From contig VBOK01000082.1 in NCBI GenBank assembly GCA_005877565.1, positions 1-23,377 of the forward strand: a stretch of 23,377 nt of DNA, given 5' to 3'. Positions 13,839 through 22,211 of the stretch are shown one piece after another; the stretch's first letter is position 1, and every line of letters begins with the position of its first letter. Below the pieces are notes generated by a model. It did no database searches. It saw only the letters and a list, made by a program, of their open reading frames with translations, and had not been told where the DNA came from. Origin of the DNA: Nitrospirota bacterium (GTDB lineage Bacteria > Nitrospirota > Nitrospiria > Nitrospirales > NS-4). The position numbers were made by a program, and so were the translations under genes.

Positions 13839-15560
13839 GTGAGCGTGGCTCCTGATAAGAAGGAAGCAACGATCGAGCGTGCCCGCCATCTCGCGGACAC
13901 CGGCCAGTATGCCCAGGCCATTGCCGCCTGGCGCCAGCTTCTCGACGAGTCCCCCAATGATGCCAATGTGTACAACACCATCGGGGACCTCGCGCTCAAG
14001 AGCAGGGCCCACGCGGAAGCGATCGACGCCTACAACAAGGCCGCCCGTTTTTTCCTTCAGGACGGCTTTCACCTGAAAGCCATCGCCGTCTACAAGAAAA
14101 TCCTCAAACTCGAGCCGGACCGCGCTGAGATTTACACGCTGCTCGGCGACCTGCATGTCGTCCGTGGCCTGATGAACAACGCCATTGCCGACTACTTGTC
14201 CAGCGCCAAGCTTTTCCTGAAAACCGGGAAGACCATGAACGCGCTGACGCTCTTTCGCAAGATTGCCAAGGTCGATCCCCAGAATACGGACGTGCGCCTG
14301 CGCGTAGCGGCGCTCTGCCTGAGTGAGAAGCTCAAGGATGTGGCCATCGAGGAGTACCTGAGCGTCGGTAAGGAATATCAGCGTCAAGGCCGTGCGGATG
14401 AGGCTCGCACGCTCTATGACAAGATCCTCAAGATCACGCCGGGCCATGCGGAGGCCCGCCGGCGGCTGGACACTCCCTATCAGCCTGAATCAGAAAAGCC
14501 GGAGCCGATCCTACCGGAGCTTGATGAGATGACCGTCGCCGATGTGGTGCAGGAGGAGACGGTGGAGGGGGGGATCGAATTGAGTCTCCCGGAGTCGACG
14601 CTGTCGGCCACCTTACAGCCCGCGCCTGGGGCTGAGGGCGCACCCGGCTCCCTGTCGGAGGTCCACCGCTTGCTTGCGCATGGCGACCTTGCCGAAGCCG
14701 AGCGAATGGTCCGGACTGTCCTGCTTGAAGATCCGGATCAACGCGAGTACCAGGCGGTCCTGGGGCTCATCTATTTGAAGAAAGGCAAACTCTCCCCCGC
14801 CTACGATATTTTGTACCCCATTGCCAGGACTTGGCTCAACAAAGGCCGGCGTGACGAGGCATCGGATCTGATCGATGCCTATCTCATGGCGGAACCTGAC
14901 GACAACGATTTTCTCGAACTCAAGGTTCGAGTCACCCAGGAACCGGCCGCGGAGAAGACTGAAAGGCCAAGCCCGAAAGTGCAACCGACGGAGGTGGAGA
15001 AGCCGCCCGTCCTCACAGTGGAGCCGGTGACGGCTCTGGCTGAGAAGGCCGTGCCACCTGCTGTGGTGAGGATGTCCGCCGGGGGCCTCGAGCCGGAAGT
15101 CGAAGCTCTCTTCCAGGAGTTCCGCCCAGGGGGCAAGGCGCAAGCGCGCGACGGCCAGTATGAGACGCATTATGATCTGGGTATCGCCTACCAGGAGATG
15201 GGCCTCCTGGCCGAAGCCATCGAAGAGTTCAAGCAGGCCGCCTGCGGGCCAACGCGATTCGTCGATGCATGTGCCATGATTGCAGCGTGCTACAAGTCCC
15301 AGCAGCTCAACAAAACGGCGATCGCGCTCCTGGAGCGCGTCTTGGCCGATCCCCGGTGCGTGGGGCCGGGGGGGCCCTACGTCAAGTACGATCTCGCCGT
15401 CCTGTACGAGGAAGAAGGCTTGACCGACAAGGCCGCCCGACTCTTTGGGGAAATCCCTTCCATTTTTGACGCCCAGGACCGTCTCGATCGGCTCCGCGGC
15501 GGGCCTCCGCCTGCGGGGCAGTCTCCTGTCCAGACCAAGCGTCCAGTCTCGTATCAGTAG
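13839..15560 (+). CDS. Tetratricopeptide-repeat (TPR) protein of unknown role
   Basis: A 573-residue soluble protein without signal peptide or membrane segment. TPR helices fill three blocks: about 10-210 (for example AIAAWRQLLDESPNDANVYN and AIAVYKKILKLEPDRAEIYT), 270-365, and 415-560 (ETHYDLGIAYQEMGLLAEAI). Two acidic, proline-rich linkers join them (about 210-270 and 365-415). TPR arrays hold protein partners together; the partner is not evident. Similar three-block TPR proteins are found in bacteria with type IV pili or complex envelopes, but no such gene is near, so no function is claimed. The start is GTG at 13839 or, with better Shine-Dalgarno spacing (AGGGAG, 13834-13839), GTG at 13845. 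It has its own promoter. Confidence 0.85.
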   Translation: MSVAPDKKEATIERARHLADTGQYAQAIAAWRQLLDESPNDANVYNTIGDLALKSRAHAEAIDAYNKAARFFLQDGFHLKAIAVYKKILKLEPDRAEIYTLLGDLHVVRGLMNNAIADYLSSAKLFLKTGKTMNALTLFRKIAKVDPQNTDVRLRVAALCLSEKLKDVAIEEYLSVGKEYQRQGRADEARTLYDKILKITPGHAEARRRLDTPYQPESEKPEPILPELDEMTVADVVQEETVEGGIELSLPESTLSATLQPAPGAEGAPGSLSEVHRLLAHGDLAEAERMVRTVLLEDPDQREYQAVLGLIYLKKGKLSPAYDILYPIARTWLNKGRRDEASDLIDAYLMAEPDDNDFLELKVRVTQEPAAEKTERPSPKVQPTEVEKPPVLTVEPVTALAEKAVPPAVVRMSAGGLEPEVEALFQEFRPGGKAQARDGQYETHYDLGIAYQEMGLLAEAIEEFKQAACGPTRFVDACAMIAACYKSQQLNKTAIALLERVLADPRCVGPGGPYVKYDLAVLYEEEGLTDKAARLFGEIPSIFDAQDRLDRLRGGPPPAGQSPVQTKRPVSYQ

Positions 15561-15584
15561 ACCTCCACGGCCTCGCTGGCTTCC

Positions 15585-15613
15585 TTGACTTCATCGAGAA
15601 ACGGATGCTAGAG
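15585..15613 (+). promoter_or_regulatory. Promoter of the NHL/Fn3 gene
   Basis: TTGACT (15585-15590), a 17-base spacer and CTAGAG (15608-15613). The expected transcription start (15619-15622) coincides with the ATG at 15622, so the mRNA would be leaderless unless translation begins further in. Confidence 0.55.
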
Positions 15614-15621
15614 TCTGTGCC

Positions 15622-18600
15622 ATGGTGCTGCATGACGACGACTGGCATCCACGTTTCTGGTTCGCGCTAACTGTCGATGGTTCCGCGCAACCGGGCGGGG
15701 GAACCACAGCGGAGCAATCCGACCTGCCGCGGGCGCCGCGCAACGTGGCGGTCAAGATCGGGAATGGCAAGTTGACGCTCGATTGGGAGCCCGTTCCCGA
15801 CGCCCTCTTTTACAACATCTACTACAAGACCACCCGAGGCGTAACCAAGGAAGGCAAGGAATTCGACCGGTTCCGGTACGATGCCGTCGGCATGGAACGG
15901 TTCAAGACCGCGATCGGGGTGACCAAGGAGAACGGGACCCTGATCGACACGGCCGCGCCACCGTACATCCATACCGACTTGGCGAACGGCATGTGTTATC
16001 ACTATGTCGTCACGGCGGTCACGAAGAATGGGGAGAGCCCGGAATCCGAAGAAGTCATGGGGATCCCGGCCCCGTACCTGTGCGTCATGCACTTTGGGAC
16101 GGAGGGCTATGATGACGGGGAGTTCAAGTCGCCCACCGGGATTGCGCTGGACCGGGAGGGCAATATCTACGTGGCCGACACCGACTCGCATAGCATCCAG
16201 AAGTTCGACAAGGATGGGAAGTTCCTCCTGCGCCTGGGCGACGAGCCGGGCGACGCCGAAGGCCAGTTCTATTACCCCCGGGGGCTGGCCTGCACCTCCC
16301 AGGGAGACCTGATCGTCATTGACGCCAACAACCACCGCATCCAGAAGTTCGACAAGGACGGGAACTTCCTGACCGTCTGGGGCAAGTTCGGGTTTGCCTG
16401 GAAGGGCGCCTCGCAGGGGATTTTCGACAATCCGTGGGGCGTCGGCGTCGACAAGGACGACAACATCTGCATCGCCGATACTCTCAATAACCGGGTCCAG
16501 AAGTACACGGCCGATGGGGATCCGATCCTCATGTGGGGCAAGGAAGGCGCCTTCGAAGGGGCGTTCTTTTACTGCCGGGACGTCGCCATCGATTTCGCCG
16601 GAAACGTGTACGTCACGGACGAGATCAATAACCGCGTCCAGAAGTTCGACAGCCGAGGGAATTTCCTGGCCAAGTGGGGCAAGGAAGGTAATGGCCCGGG
16701 CCAGTTCAACGGCCCGTGGGGGATCGCGGTCGACGCGCTGGGCAACGTCTATGTGACTGACACCGGCAACCACCGGATCCAGAAGTTCACGAGCAATGGC
16801 GCCTTCATCTGCCAGTTCGGCAACCGCGGCAACACATTAGGCCAGGTGAACTTCCCTTACGGGATCGCGGTCGACCGGGAAGGCTTCGTCTACGTCGTGG
16901 ATAGCGGCAACGCCCGCGTCCTGAAGTTCGCGCCGGTGGAAGGCGCCCCGTCCCCCGCGCAGGTACCGGCGGAGAAGGGCACGACGGAATTGTCGGCGCC
17001 CGCCGAACTGATCGCCAAGGCAGGCGACACCGAAGTGGCCCTCAGCTGGATGGACGTGCCGGGTGCGGCATCCTACAACCTCTACTACCACACCGAAGCG
17101 AACGTGACGCCCCAGACAGGGACCTGCGTCGAAGGCGTGGCGTCGCCGTACACTCACGGCGGGCTGGCCAACGGCACCGTCTACTATTTCATGCTGACGG
17201 CGGTCAGCGCGGAGGGGACGCAGAGTCCGCCGTCGCCGGTCGTCGAGGCGACGCCGACGATGATCGACCTGGCCGCGCCGCAGAACCCCTACATGATCAT
17301 CAACCATGGGGCGTTCATGACGAACCTTCCCGATGCGGTCCTGACGATCTCGGCCCACGACGTGGATTCGGGGGTCGCGGGCTACTTCATCTCGGAGGCG
17401 CCCACCACGCCGACGGCGTCGACGCCGGGGTGGGTTGACGTGGAGCCGGTTGGCAAGTTCGGCGCCACGGCGCCCTATACCCTCTCGCCCGGCGACGGCA
17501 AAAAGACCATCTATGTCTGGTTCAAGGACGGGTATGGGAATATCTCTGCCCCGGCGACCAATTCCATCCTCCTCAACACCTCTGGCTATGTCTGTGTGAA
17601 TGTCTGGGGGAAGGCAGGCAGTGGCGCCCACCTCCTCCACGGCGGGGAGTTCGGCACGCCTTCGTTCGGCCTCGCGTGCGATCAGACCGGTAACGTGTAT
17701 GTCGTGGACACCGGCAACTGCCGGGTCCAGAAATTCGACAACGCGGGGAATTTCGTCCACCTCTGGGGCATGTTCGGCACCGCCCCCTCGAACTTCCATA
17801 ATCCCACCGGCCTCGCCGTGGACGATAAAGGAGTCGTGTACGTCTGCGACACCAACAACCACCGGGTCCAGCGGTTCGACGCCAAGATGGGCAGCTACAT
17901 ATCCAAGTGGGGCCGGCAGGGTGGCGGCGAGGGGCAGTTCAATGCCCCCTGGGGCGTGGCGGTTGACAACACCCGGGGCTACGTCTATGTGGTGGATAGC
18001 GCCAATTTCCGCATCCAGAAGTTCGACCGCAGCGGCGAGTTCATCATGGCGTGGGGCAGCTTCGGCAACGCGGACGGTCAGTTCTATTTCGCCCGCGGCA
18101 TCGCCGTGAATGAAAGCGACGGGGCAGTGTACGTTGTGGACATGGGCAACCATCGGGTCCAGAAGTTCGACACCAGTACGAACTTCCTCCCGCAGTTGCT
18201 CGCGAGGTGGGGGACCAAGGGGCAGGAACCCGGCCAGTTCTGGAATCCCTGGGGGATCGCCGTCGATCGGGACGGCTTCGTCTACGTGACGGACACCGGC
18301 AACCACCGAGTCCAGAAGTTCGATCGGGACGGGAACTTCGAAACGCAGTGGGGCGGTTTCGGCAGCGCGCGCGGGCAGTTCAACTTCCCCTATGGCGTCG
18401 CGGTGGACCGGCGAGGCGCGATCTTCGTGCTCGACAGTTCCAATTTCCGGGTGCAGCAATTCATGACGGCCGACGAGGGGGAATTGCAACTGCGCGAGCA
18501 GGCCGAGGTGGCCGAGTCCGAAACCTCCGCGTTGGAGGAGAAGAAGACGATCCAACAGGAAACCCCGGGCACGCATCTCTGGTCGACGCCGAAACAATAA
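15622..18600 (+). CDS. Large protein with two six-bladed NHL propellers and fibronectin type III domains
   Basis: A 992-residue protein that I recognise by domains only. Order: Fn3-like domain (about 35-150), six NHL repeats (about 153-440), a second Fn3-like domain (about 455-545), an immunoglobulin-like domain (about 548-650), six more NHL repeats (about 655-950) and a Glu-rich, probably helical tail (950-992). The blades repeat the pattern NxPWGIAVDxxGxVYVxDTGNHRVQKFDxxGxFxxxWG. Each set of six should close into one beta-propeller, a platform for binding protein, RNA or glycan. Fn3 domains suggest an extracytoplasmic place, yet the N-terminus (MVLHDDDWHPRFWFALTV) has only a seven-residue hydrophobic patch and no clear signal peptide. 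A stop at 15586-15588 excludes a longer start. guaB begins four bases after the stop. Confidence 0.88.
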   Translation: MVLHDDDWHPRFWFALTVDGSAQPGGGTTAEQSDLPRAPRNVAVKIGNGKLTLDWEPVPDALFYNIYYKTTRGVTKEGKEFDRFRYDAVGMERFKTAIGVTKENGTLIDTAAPPYIHTDLANGMCYHYVVTAVTKNGESPESEEVMGIPAPYLCVMHFGTEGYDDGEFKSPTGIALDREGNIYVADTDSHSIQKFDKDGKFLLRLGDEPGDAEGQFYYPRGLACTSQGDLIVIDANNHRIQKFDKDGNFLTVWGKFGFAWKGASQGIFDNPWGVGVDKDDNICIADTLNNRVQKYTADGDPILMWGKEGAFEGAFFYCRDVAIDFAGNVYVTDEINNRVQKFDSRGNFLAKWGKEGNGPGQFNGPWGIAVDALGNVYVTDTGNHRIQKFTSNGAFICQFGNRGNTLGQVNFPYGIAVDREGFVYVVDSGNARVLKFAPVEGAPSPAQVPAEKGTTELSAPAELIAKAGDTEVALSWMDVPGAASYNLYYHTEANVTPQTGTCVEGVASPYTHGGLANGTVYYFMLTAVSAEGTQSPPSPVVEATPTMIDLAAPQNPYMIINHGAFMTNLPDAVLTISAHDVDSGVAGYFISEAPTTPTASTPGWVDVEPVGKFGATAPYTLSPGDGKKTIYVWFKDGYGNISAPATNSILLNTSGYVCVNVWGKAGSGAHLLHGGEFGTPSFGLACDQTGNVYVVDTGNCRVQKFDNAGNFVHLWGMFGTAPSNFHNPTGLAVDDKGVVYVCDTNNHRVQRFDAKMGSYISKWGRQGGGEGQFNAPWGVAVDNTRGYVYVVDSANFRIQKFDRSGEFIMAWGSFGNADGQFYFARGIAVNESDGAVYVVDMGNHRVQKFDTSTNFLPQLLARWGTKGQEPGQFWNPWGIAVDRDGFVYVTDTGNHRVQKFDRDGNFETQWGGFGSARGQFNFPYGVAVDRRGAIFVLDSSNFRVQQFMTADEGELQLREQAEVAESETSALEEKKTIQQETPGTHLWSTPKQ

Positions 18601-18604
18601 CGAC

Positions 18605-19948
18605 ATGCTGCAACCTTCCTTGCCGGTGGGACTGACCTTCGATGATGTGGCGTTGGTCCCCGCGAAATCCTCCGTCTTGCCGGCCGAAACCGACACTCGC
18701 ACGCGGTTGACCCGCCGCATCACGATCAACATCCCCATCGTCAGCGCCGCCATGGACACGGTCACCGAGGCCCGGCTGGCCATCGCGATCGCCCGTGAAG
18801 GCGGGATGGGGATCATCCATCGGGTGCTCTCGCCGGCAGACCAAGCGGCCGAAGTGGACAAGGTCAAGAAATCCGAGAGCGGCATGATCCTGAACCCGGT
18901 GACCATCTCGCCGGATCACACCATCCGCGACGCGCACAAGATCATGGAGCAGTACCGGATTTCCGGCATTCCGGTGACCAAGAACGGCAAGCTCGTCGGC
19001 ATTGTGACCAACCGGGACCTGCGCTTCGAGACACGCATGGATCTCAAGATCTCCCAGGTCATGACCAGAGAGAACCTCATCACGGCGCCGGAAGGCACGA
19101 CGCTGGATAAGGCCCGGGAGATTCTGCACCTGCGCGTGGGCGCGGCGGTGGGAGTCGGGGAGGATGCCGAGCAACGGGTGGCGCTGCTCGTCAAAGCCGG
19201 GGTCGATGTGGTCGTGGTGGACACCGCGCACGGCCATAGCCAGGCGGTGCTGGACACCGTGCGCTTGTTGAAGCGCCGCGTTCCCGAGGCAGACGTCGTG
19301 GCCGGCAACGTGGCCACGAAGGAGGCGGTCCGCGATCTGATCGCAGCCGGGGCGGATGCCATCAAGGTCGGCGTCGGGCCGGGCTCCATCTGCACGACGC
19401 GGATCGTGGCGGGCGCGGGTGTGCCGCAATTGACCGCCGTGGCGGAGTGCGCGGCGGCCGCCCGCGCGAAGGTGCCGATCATCTCGGACGGCGGAATCAA
19501 GTACTCTGGCGATGTGACCAAGGCTATCGCGGCCGGCGCCTCGTCGGTCATGATCGGCGGGCTCTTCGCCGGAACCGAAGAAAGCCCCGGCGAAACGGTC
19601 CTCTTTCAAGGCCGTACCTATAAGGTCTACCGGGGCATGGGCTCGCTCGGCGCGATGGAACGCGGCGGGAGGGACCGGTACGCGCAGAGGGATGAGCCGG
19701 TACAAAAGCTGGTGCCGGAAGGTATCGAAGGACGCGTCCCCTACCGCGGCACGTTGTCGGGAGTGGTGTACCAACTGGTCGGCGGGTTGCGCGCCGGCAT
19801 GGGGTACTGCGGTTGCCGCACCATCGCCGACATGCAGAAGAAGGCCCGCTTCATTCAGATTACCCAAGCCGGTCTGCGGGAGAGCCACGTCCACGACGTG
19901 ATCATCACCAAGGAAGCCCCCAACTACCGGTCTGAGGTTGAGCTCTAA
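18605..19948 (+). CDS. guaB: IMP dehydrogenase with a shortened CBS region
   Basis: Oxidises IMP to XMP with NAD+, the committed step of GMP synthesis. The barrel is intact: LTFDDVALVPA at the N-terminus, SAAMDTVTEARLAIAIA, the catalytic GPGSICTTRIVAG with Cys263, SDGGIKYSGD, the flap YRGMGSLGAM and the C-terminal ESHVHDVIITKEAPNYR. The first CBS motif (about 93-145) is complete. The second begins (VMTRENLITAPEGTTLDKAREILH) but jumps at residue 175 straight to LRVGAAVGVG, which normally follows about 41 residues later. The protein has 447 residues, against about 488 usually. Deletion of part of the Bateman module mainly affects nucleotide regulation, not catalysis, so activity is likely retained. 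guaA follows directly, so both steps to GMP are coupled. No strong Shine-Dalgarno is seen. Confidence 0.93.
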   Translation: MLQPSLPVGLTFDDVALVPAKSSVLPAETDTRTRLTRRITINIPIVSAAMDTVTEARLAIAIAREGGMGIIHRVLSPADQAAEVDKVKKSESGMILNPVTISPDHTIRDAHKIMEQYRISGIPVTKNGKLVGIVTNRDLRFETRMDLKISQVMTRENLITAPEGTTLDKAREILHLRVGAAVGVGEDAEQRVALLVKAGVDVVVVDTAHGHSQAVLDTVRLLKRRVPEADVVAGNVATKEAVRDLIAAGADAIKVGVGPGSICTTRIVAGAGVPQLTAVAECAAAARAKVPIISDGGIKYSGDVTKAIAAGASSVMIGGLFAGTEESPGETVLFQGRTYKVYRGMGSLGAMERGGRDRYAQRDEPVQKLVPEGIEGRVPYRGTLSGVVYQLVGGLRAGMGYCGCRTIADMQKKARFIQITQAGLRESHVHDVIITKEAPNYRSEVEL

Positions 19949-19964
19949 CCTGTTTCCAAATGCG

Positions 19965-21524
19965 ATGGGTTCCGCACACGAGAGAATCCTGGTCCTTGAC
20001 TTCGGCTCCCAGTACACACAACTGATCGCCCGCCGTATCCGCGAAGCCCACGTCTACTCCGAAATCCTGCCGTACAACGTCCCGCTGGCTCGAATCCTGG
20101 AACGTCGCCCGGCTGGCCTGATTTTCTCCGGCGGCCCCGCCAGCGTCTACGATCGCAAGGCCCCGAGCATCCCGGCCCCGTTACTGGAGGCAGGGATCCC
20201 GATTCTGGGCATCTGCTATGGAATGCAACTCGTGACGCAGGTCCTGGGAGGGAAGGTGGCACGGGCTGCGCATCGCGAGTACGGCCCGGCCACACTGCTG
20301 GTCGACGACGTCACGGATCTGTTCAAGGGGCTCGAGGGGGAGCGGGCACGCCCGACCGTGTGGATGTCGCACGGGGACCGCATCGAAGAGATGCCCCCGG
20401 GGTTCCGTTCCATCGCGCGTACGTCGAACACGCCGGTGGCTGCAATGAAGGCGACGTCGCCCGGCCGTCGGATCTACTGCCTCCAGTTCCACCCGGAAGT
20501 CGCGCACACTGAGAGTGGGGTGACGATCCTGAAGAACTTTGTCCACAACATCTGCGGGCTGAAGCCGGATTGGACCATGCGGTCCTTCATGACGGACGCC
20601 ATTGCAGCTATCCGGGATCAGGTGAGGGCCGGGCAGGTGTTCTGCGCACTCAGCGGAGGCGTGGATTCGTCGGTGGCTGCGGTGTTGGCCCATCGGGCGG
20701 TCGGGGATCGGCTGACCTGCCTGTTCGTCGATCACGGGCTCCTACGCGAAGGGGAACCGCAAGTGGTCCGCGAGACCTTCGCCAAGCACTTCAAGATCAA
20801 GTTGAAGTTCATTAACGCATCAGCTCGATTTGTCAAAGCTCTTGATGGCGTCAGCAATCCTGAGCGCAAGCGGAAAATCATCGGCCGCCTGTTCATCAAG
20901 GAGTTCGAAGCCTTCGCGCGCAAGGCAGGCAAGGCGGATTGGCTGGTCCAGGGTACGCTCTATCCTGACGTGATCGAGAGTGTGAGCTTCAAGGGCCCGT
21001 CCGCGACGATCAAGACCCACCACAACGTGGGTGGGTTGCCCGCGCGCATGCGGTTCAAGTTGATCGAGCCCTTACGGGAGCTGTTCAAAGATGAAGTGCG
21101 CGAACTGGGCAAGGAACTGGGCCTGCCCGATGAGGTCGTCTGGCGTCAGCCCTTCCCGGGACCGGGCCTGGCGATCCGCATCCTCGGGCCGGTCACCAAG
21201 GAGCGGCTGGCGACCGTCCGGGCGGCTGACGCCATCGTCGAGCAGGAAATCCGGAAAGCAGGCTATTACCAGAAGGTCTGGCAGGCCTTTGCCGTCCTGC
21301 TCCCGGTGAGAACCGTCGGTGTCATGGGCGATGAGCGAACCTATGACAACGTCGTGGCCGTGCGCGCGGTGACCAGCGTGGACGGCATGACGGCTGACTG
21401 GGCGCGGCTGCCCTCCGAGGTGCTGGCGTCCATTTCGACGCGGATCATCAATGAAGTGAAAGGGGTGAATCGAGTGGTCTTCGACATCAGCTCCAAGCCG
21501 CCGTCCACCATTGAATGGGAATAA
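19965..21524 (+). CDS. guaA: GMP synthase (glutamine-hydrolysing)
   Basis: Converts XMP to GMP using ATP and glutamine; a cytoplasmic dimer. The N-terminal class I amidotransferase domain has Cys84 in GICYGMQL and His176/Glu178 in QFHPEV. The ATP-pyrophosphatase domain carries the PP-loop LSGGVDSS (about 229-236), and the C-terminal dimerisation domain ends ISSKPPSTIEWE, the family terminus. From the ATG at 19965 the product is 519 residues, close to the 525 of E. coli GuaA. A TTG at 19938, overlapping the end of guaB, would add nine residues (MSSNLFPNA); neither start has a clear Shine-Dalgarno, so coupling to guaB translation is likely. A heptamer repeat element begins just after the stop. 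Confidence 0.95.
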   Translation: MGSAHERILVLDFGSQYTQLIARRIREAHVYSEILPYNVPLARILERRPAGLIFSGGPASVYDRKAPSIPAPLLEAGIPILGICYGMQLVTQVLGGKVARAAHREYGPATLLVDDVTDLFKGLEGERARPTVWMSHGDRIEEMPPGFRSIARTSNTPVAAMKATSPGRRIYCLQFHPEVAHTESGVTILKNFVHNICGLKPDWTMRSFMTDAIAAIRDQVRAGQVFCALSGGVDSSVAAVLAHRAVGDRLTCLFVDHGLLREGEPQVVRETFAKHFKIKLKFINASARFVKALDGVSNPERKRKIIGRLFIKEFEAFARKAGKADWLVQGTLYPDVIESVSFKGPSATIKTHHNVGGLPARMRFKLIEPLRELFKDEVRELGKELGLPDEVVWRQPFPGPGLAIRILGPVTKERLATVRAADAIVEQEIRKAGYYQKVWQAFAVLLPVRTVGVMGDERTYDNVVAVRAVTSVDGMTADWARLPSEVLASISTRIINEVKGVNRVVFDISSKPPSTIEWE

Positions 21525-21526
21525 GA

Positions 21527-21597
21527 CGTTATTCGTTATACGTTAAACGTGGCTGATGACTTCCCTGGATTCACGATTCACGATTCACGATTAACGA
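21527..21597 (+). repeat. CGTTANN heptamer repeat element, copy 2
   Basis: The left array reads CGTTATT-CGTTATA-CGTTAAA-CGTG (21527-21551). After a 17-base spacer the opposite-strand form follows as heptamers ATTCACG, ATTCACG, ATTCACG, ATTAACG (21569-21596). CGTTATTCGTTA, CGTTAAACGTG and CACGATTAACGA all also occur in copy 1 (3812-3943). It fills nearly the whole gap between guaA and rluB. There is no T tract. Confidence 0.85.
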
Positions 21598-21606
21598 CTT
21601 ACAGCA

Positions 21607-22211
21607 ATGGAAATACGGCTGCAGAAGGTGATTGCCGATGCGGGAGTGGCCTCGCGGCGGAAGGCCGAAGAGCTGATCCGCCAGGGACGCGTGACCGTCA
21701 ACGGCCGGGTTTCCACGGAGATGGGCCTCAAGGTGGATCCTGCCCGCGACCATGTAAAGGTGGATGGGCGTCACCTCAAGCCAGCCGCGCCGAAGGCCTA
21801 TGTGATGCTCAACAAGCCCGGGCGCGTGCTGACCACGCTCGAAGGCCCGGGAGGGGAGGGCCGTCTCACGGTGCAGCAGTTTCTTCGCGGGGTCAAGCAG
21901 CGCGTGTTTCCGGTTGGCCGGCTGGATTACGATGCCGAGGGGCTGCTCCTGCTCACCAACGATGGCCAGTTGGCGCAACGGCTGCTGCATCCCCGCTATC
22001 ACGTCCCGAAGACGTATCTGGTGAAGGTGAAAGGGGTCCTCGATGACGGATGCTGGAAGTGGTGGGGCATCCGGTCCTGAGGCTCAAGCGGTTCCGGTTC
22101 GGGCCGTTGAAGCTGGGGCCGCTTCCTCCCGGCGAGTATCGGTTTCTGACTGATGCGGAAATCCGGCAAGTGAAGACGGTCGCAGCGAGCCGAGAGAGGC
22201 TGGCATCATGA
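21607..22211 (+). pseudogene. rluB: 23S rRNA pseudouridine synthase RluB/RsuA family, internally deleted and frameshifted
   Basis: RsuA/RluB-family enzymes convert a specific rRNA uridine to pseudouridine. The N-terminal S4 RNA-binding domain (residues 1-60, MEIRLQKVIADAGVASRRKA) and the catalytic GRLDYDAEGLLLLTNDG with Asp107 are intact. After VKVKGVLDD (residue 147, near 22047) the frame changes to unrelated residues and stops at 22078-22080 (157 residues). The family's C-terminus reappears in another frame: MLEVVGHPVLRLKRFRFGPL at 22050, then LPPGEYRFLTDAEI, ending at the TGA 22209-22211. About 50 codons in between, including the usual GRNRQVRR motif, are missing, and the lost length is not a multiple of three. 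The end overlaps the aspS start as ATGA, as an intact gene would. A real pseudogene or an assembly error are both possible. Confidence 0.88.

Noticed and set aside
16837..18906. 689-codon minus-strand open frame opposite the NHL gene
   Set aside because: It is a shadow of a GC-rich repetitive gene; its translation is low-complexity, without family resemblance, and crosses into guaB.
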